Of a stretch of DNA of 64,000 nucleotides, positions 63,776-64,000 are shown piece after piece. Below the pieces are notes generated by a model, which was not told the origin of the DNA, did no database searches, and saw nothing but the letters and a program-made list of their open reading frames with translations. Within the stretch, counting starts at the first letter, position 1. Every line of letters begins with the position of its first letter. The stretch is from Ligula intestinalis (taxonomy: Eukaryota > Platyhelminthes > Cestoda > Diphyllobothriidea > Diphyllobothriidae), in assembly GCA_036362985.1 (NCBI GenBank), contig JAYGXS010000008.1, forward strand, positions 24,611,243 to 24,675,242. The letters run 5' to 3'. Made by a program: the position numbers and the translations under genes.

Positions 63776-64000
63776 TTTTCACTTAGCCATTTTAATTATC
63801 CAGACCGGTGTATGTGTGAATGTTATCTCTTTTCCGGGTGCCTCGTTTTTTGGCCAATACGTCCTGCTCCACAGGAGCAATTGACCAATCGGAGGTTAGT
63901 TATGATTTGATTTGGACGTCTCGCTCGATTTGAATGAGCCTCTGAATAAATTTTAAGTGCATGTTTTCATTTAACTTCAGAGCTTTTTGAGGTTCACTTA

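Noticed and set aside
1..64000. CRISPR array, operon or bacterial defence system
   Set aside because: No regularly spaced repeats or co-directional overlapping genes; the sequence is clearly eukaryotic.

Overview
This is a eukaryotic chromosomal window, most likely from a flatworm and, by inference, a tapeworm of the diphyllobothriid kind. The evidence is: (i) split genes with GT-AG introns, several only about 29-36 bp long, a size class typical of cestodes; (ii) a CsRn1-like Ty3/Gypsy element; (iii) many Penelope-like element (PLE) fragments with GIY-YIG endonuclease domains; (iv) tRNA-headed SINEs that carry hammerhead-ribozyme motifs, recalling the Sm-alpha family of Schistosoma. No bacterial gene organisation is visible.

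Layout. 1-9.7 kb: gene-poor, with a PLE endonuclease fragment, a dead TA-flanked mariner/Tc1-like element and SINE copies. 9.7-39.1 kb (+): one 13-exon gene that I assembled from phase-consistent exons. It encodes a predicted 552-residue protein with a signal peptide that I cannot name. Its introns hold PLEs, CR1-like LINE tails, SINEs, fold-back repeats and an unresolved (CTT)n gap. 39.2-45.2 kb: dispersed repeats and an internally deleted Tigger/pogo element. 45.2-48.4 kb (-): a two-exon gene for a small basic Pro/Arg-rich protein. 48.6-56.6 kb (-): a seven-exon gene of unknown function (241 codons) whose 6 kb first intron contains a complete but inactive Gypsy element with 433 bp LTRs and a 4 bp target duplication. 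56.8-58.5 kb (+): a possible small divergent gene. 60.5-62.3 kb (+): a seven-exon calaxin/EFCAB1 orthologue, the one host gene recognised with high confidence. 62.3-64 kb: mostly nothing recognised, plus one PLE relic.

How it fits together. Calaxin is a calcium sensor of ciliary outer dynein arms. The other host genes are unnamed, so no pathway can be drawn. Mobile elements dominate the sequence between exons. The most notable signal is a tRNA-derived SINE group with a type I hammerhead fold. Copies at 18390, 47015 and 55980 keep the core. One subfamily differs in both strands of stem I and in both halves of the palindromic stem III, while pairing is preserved.

Limits. Exon models rest on splice consensus, phase and reading-frame logic done by eye; no alignment or transcript was available.
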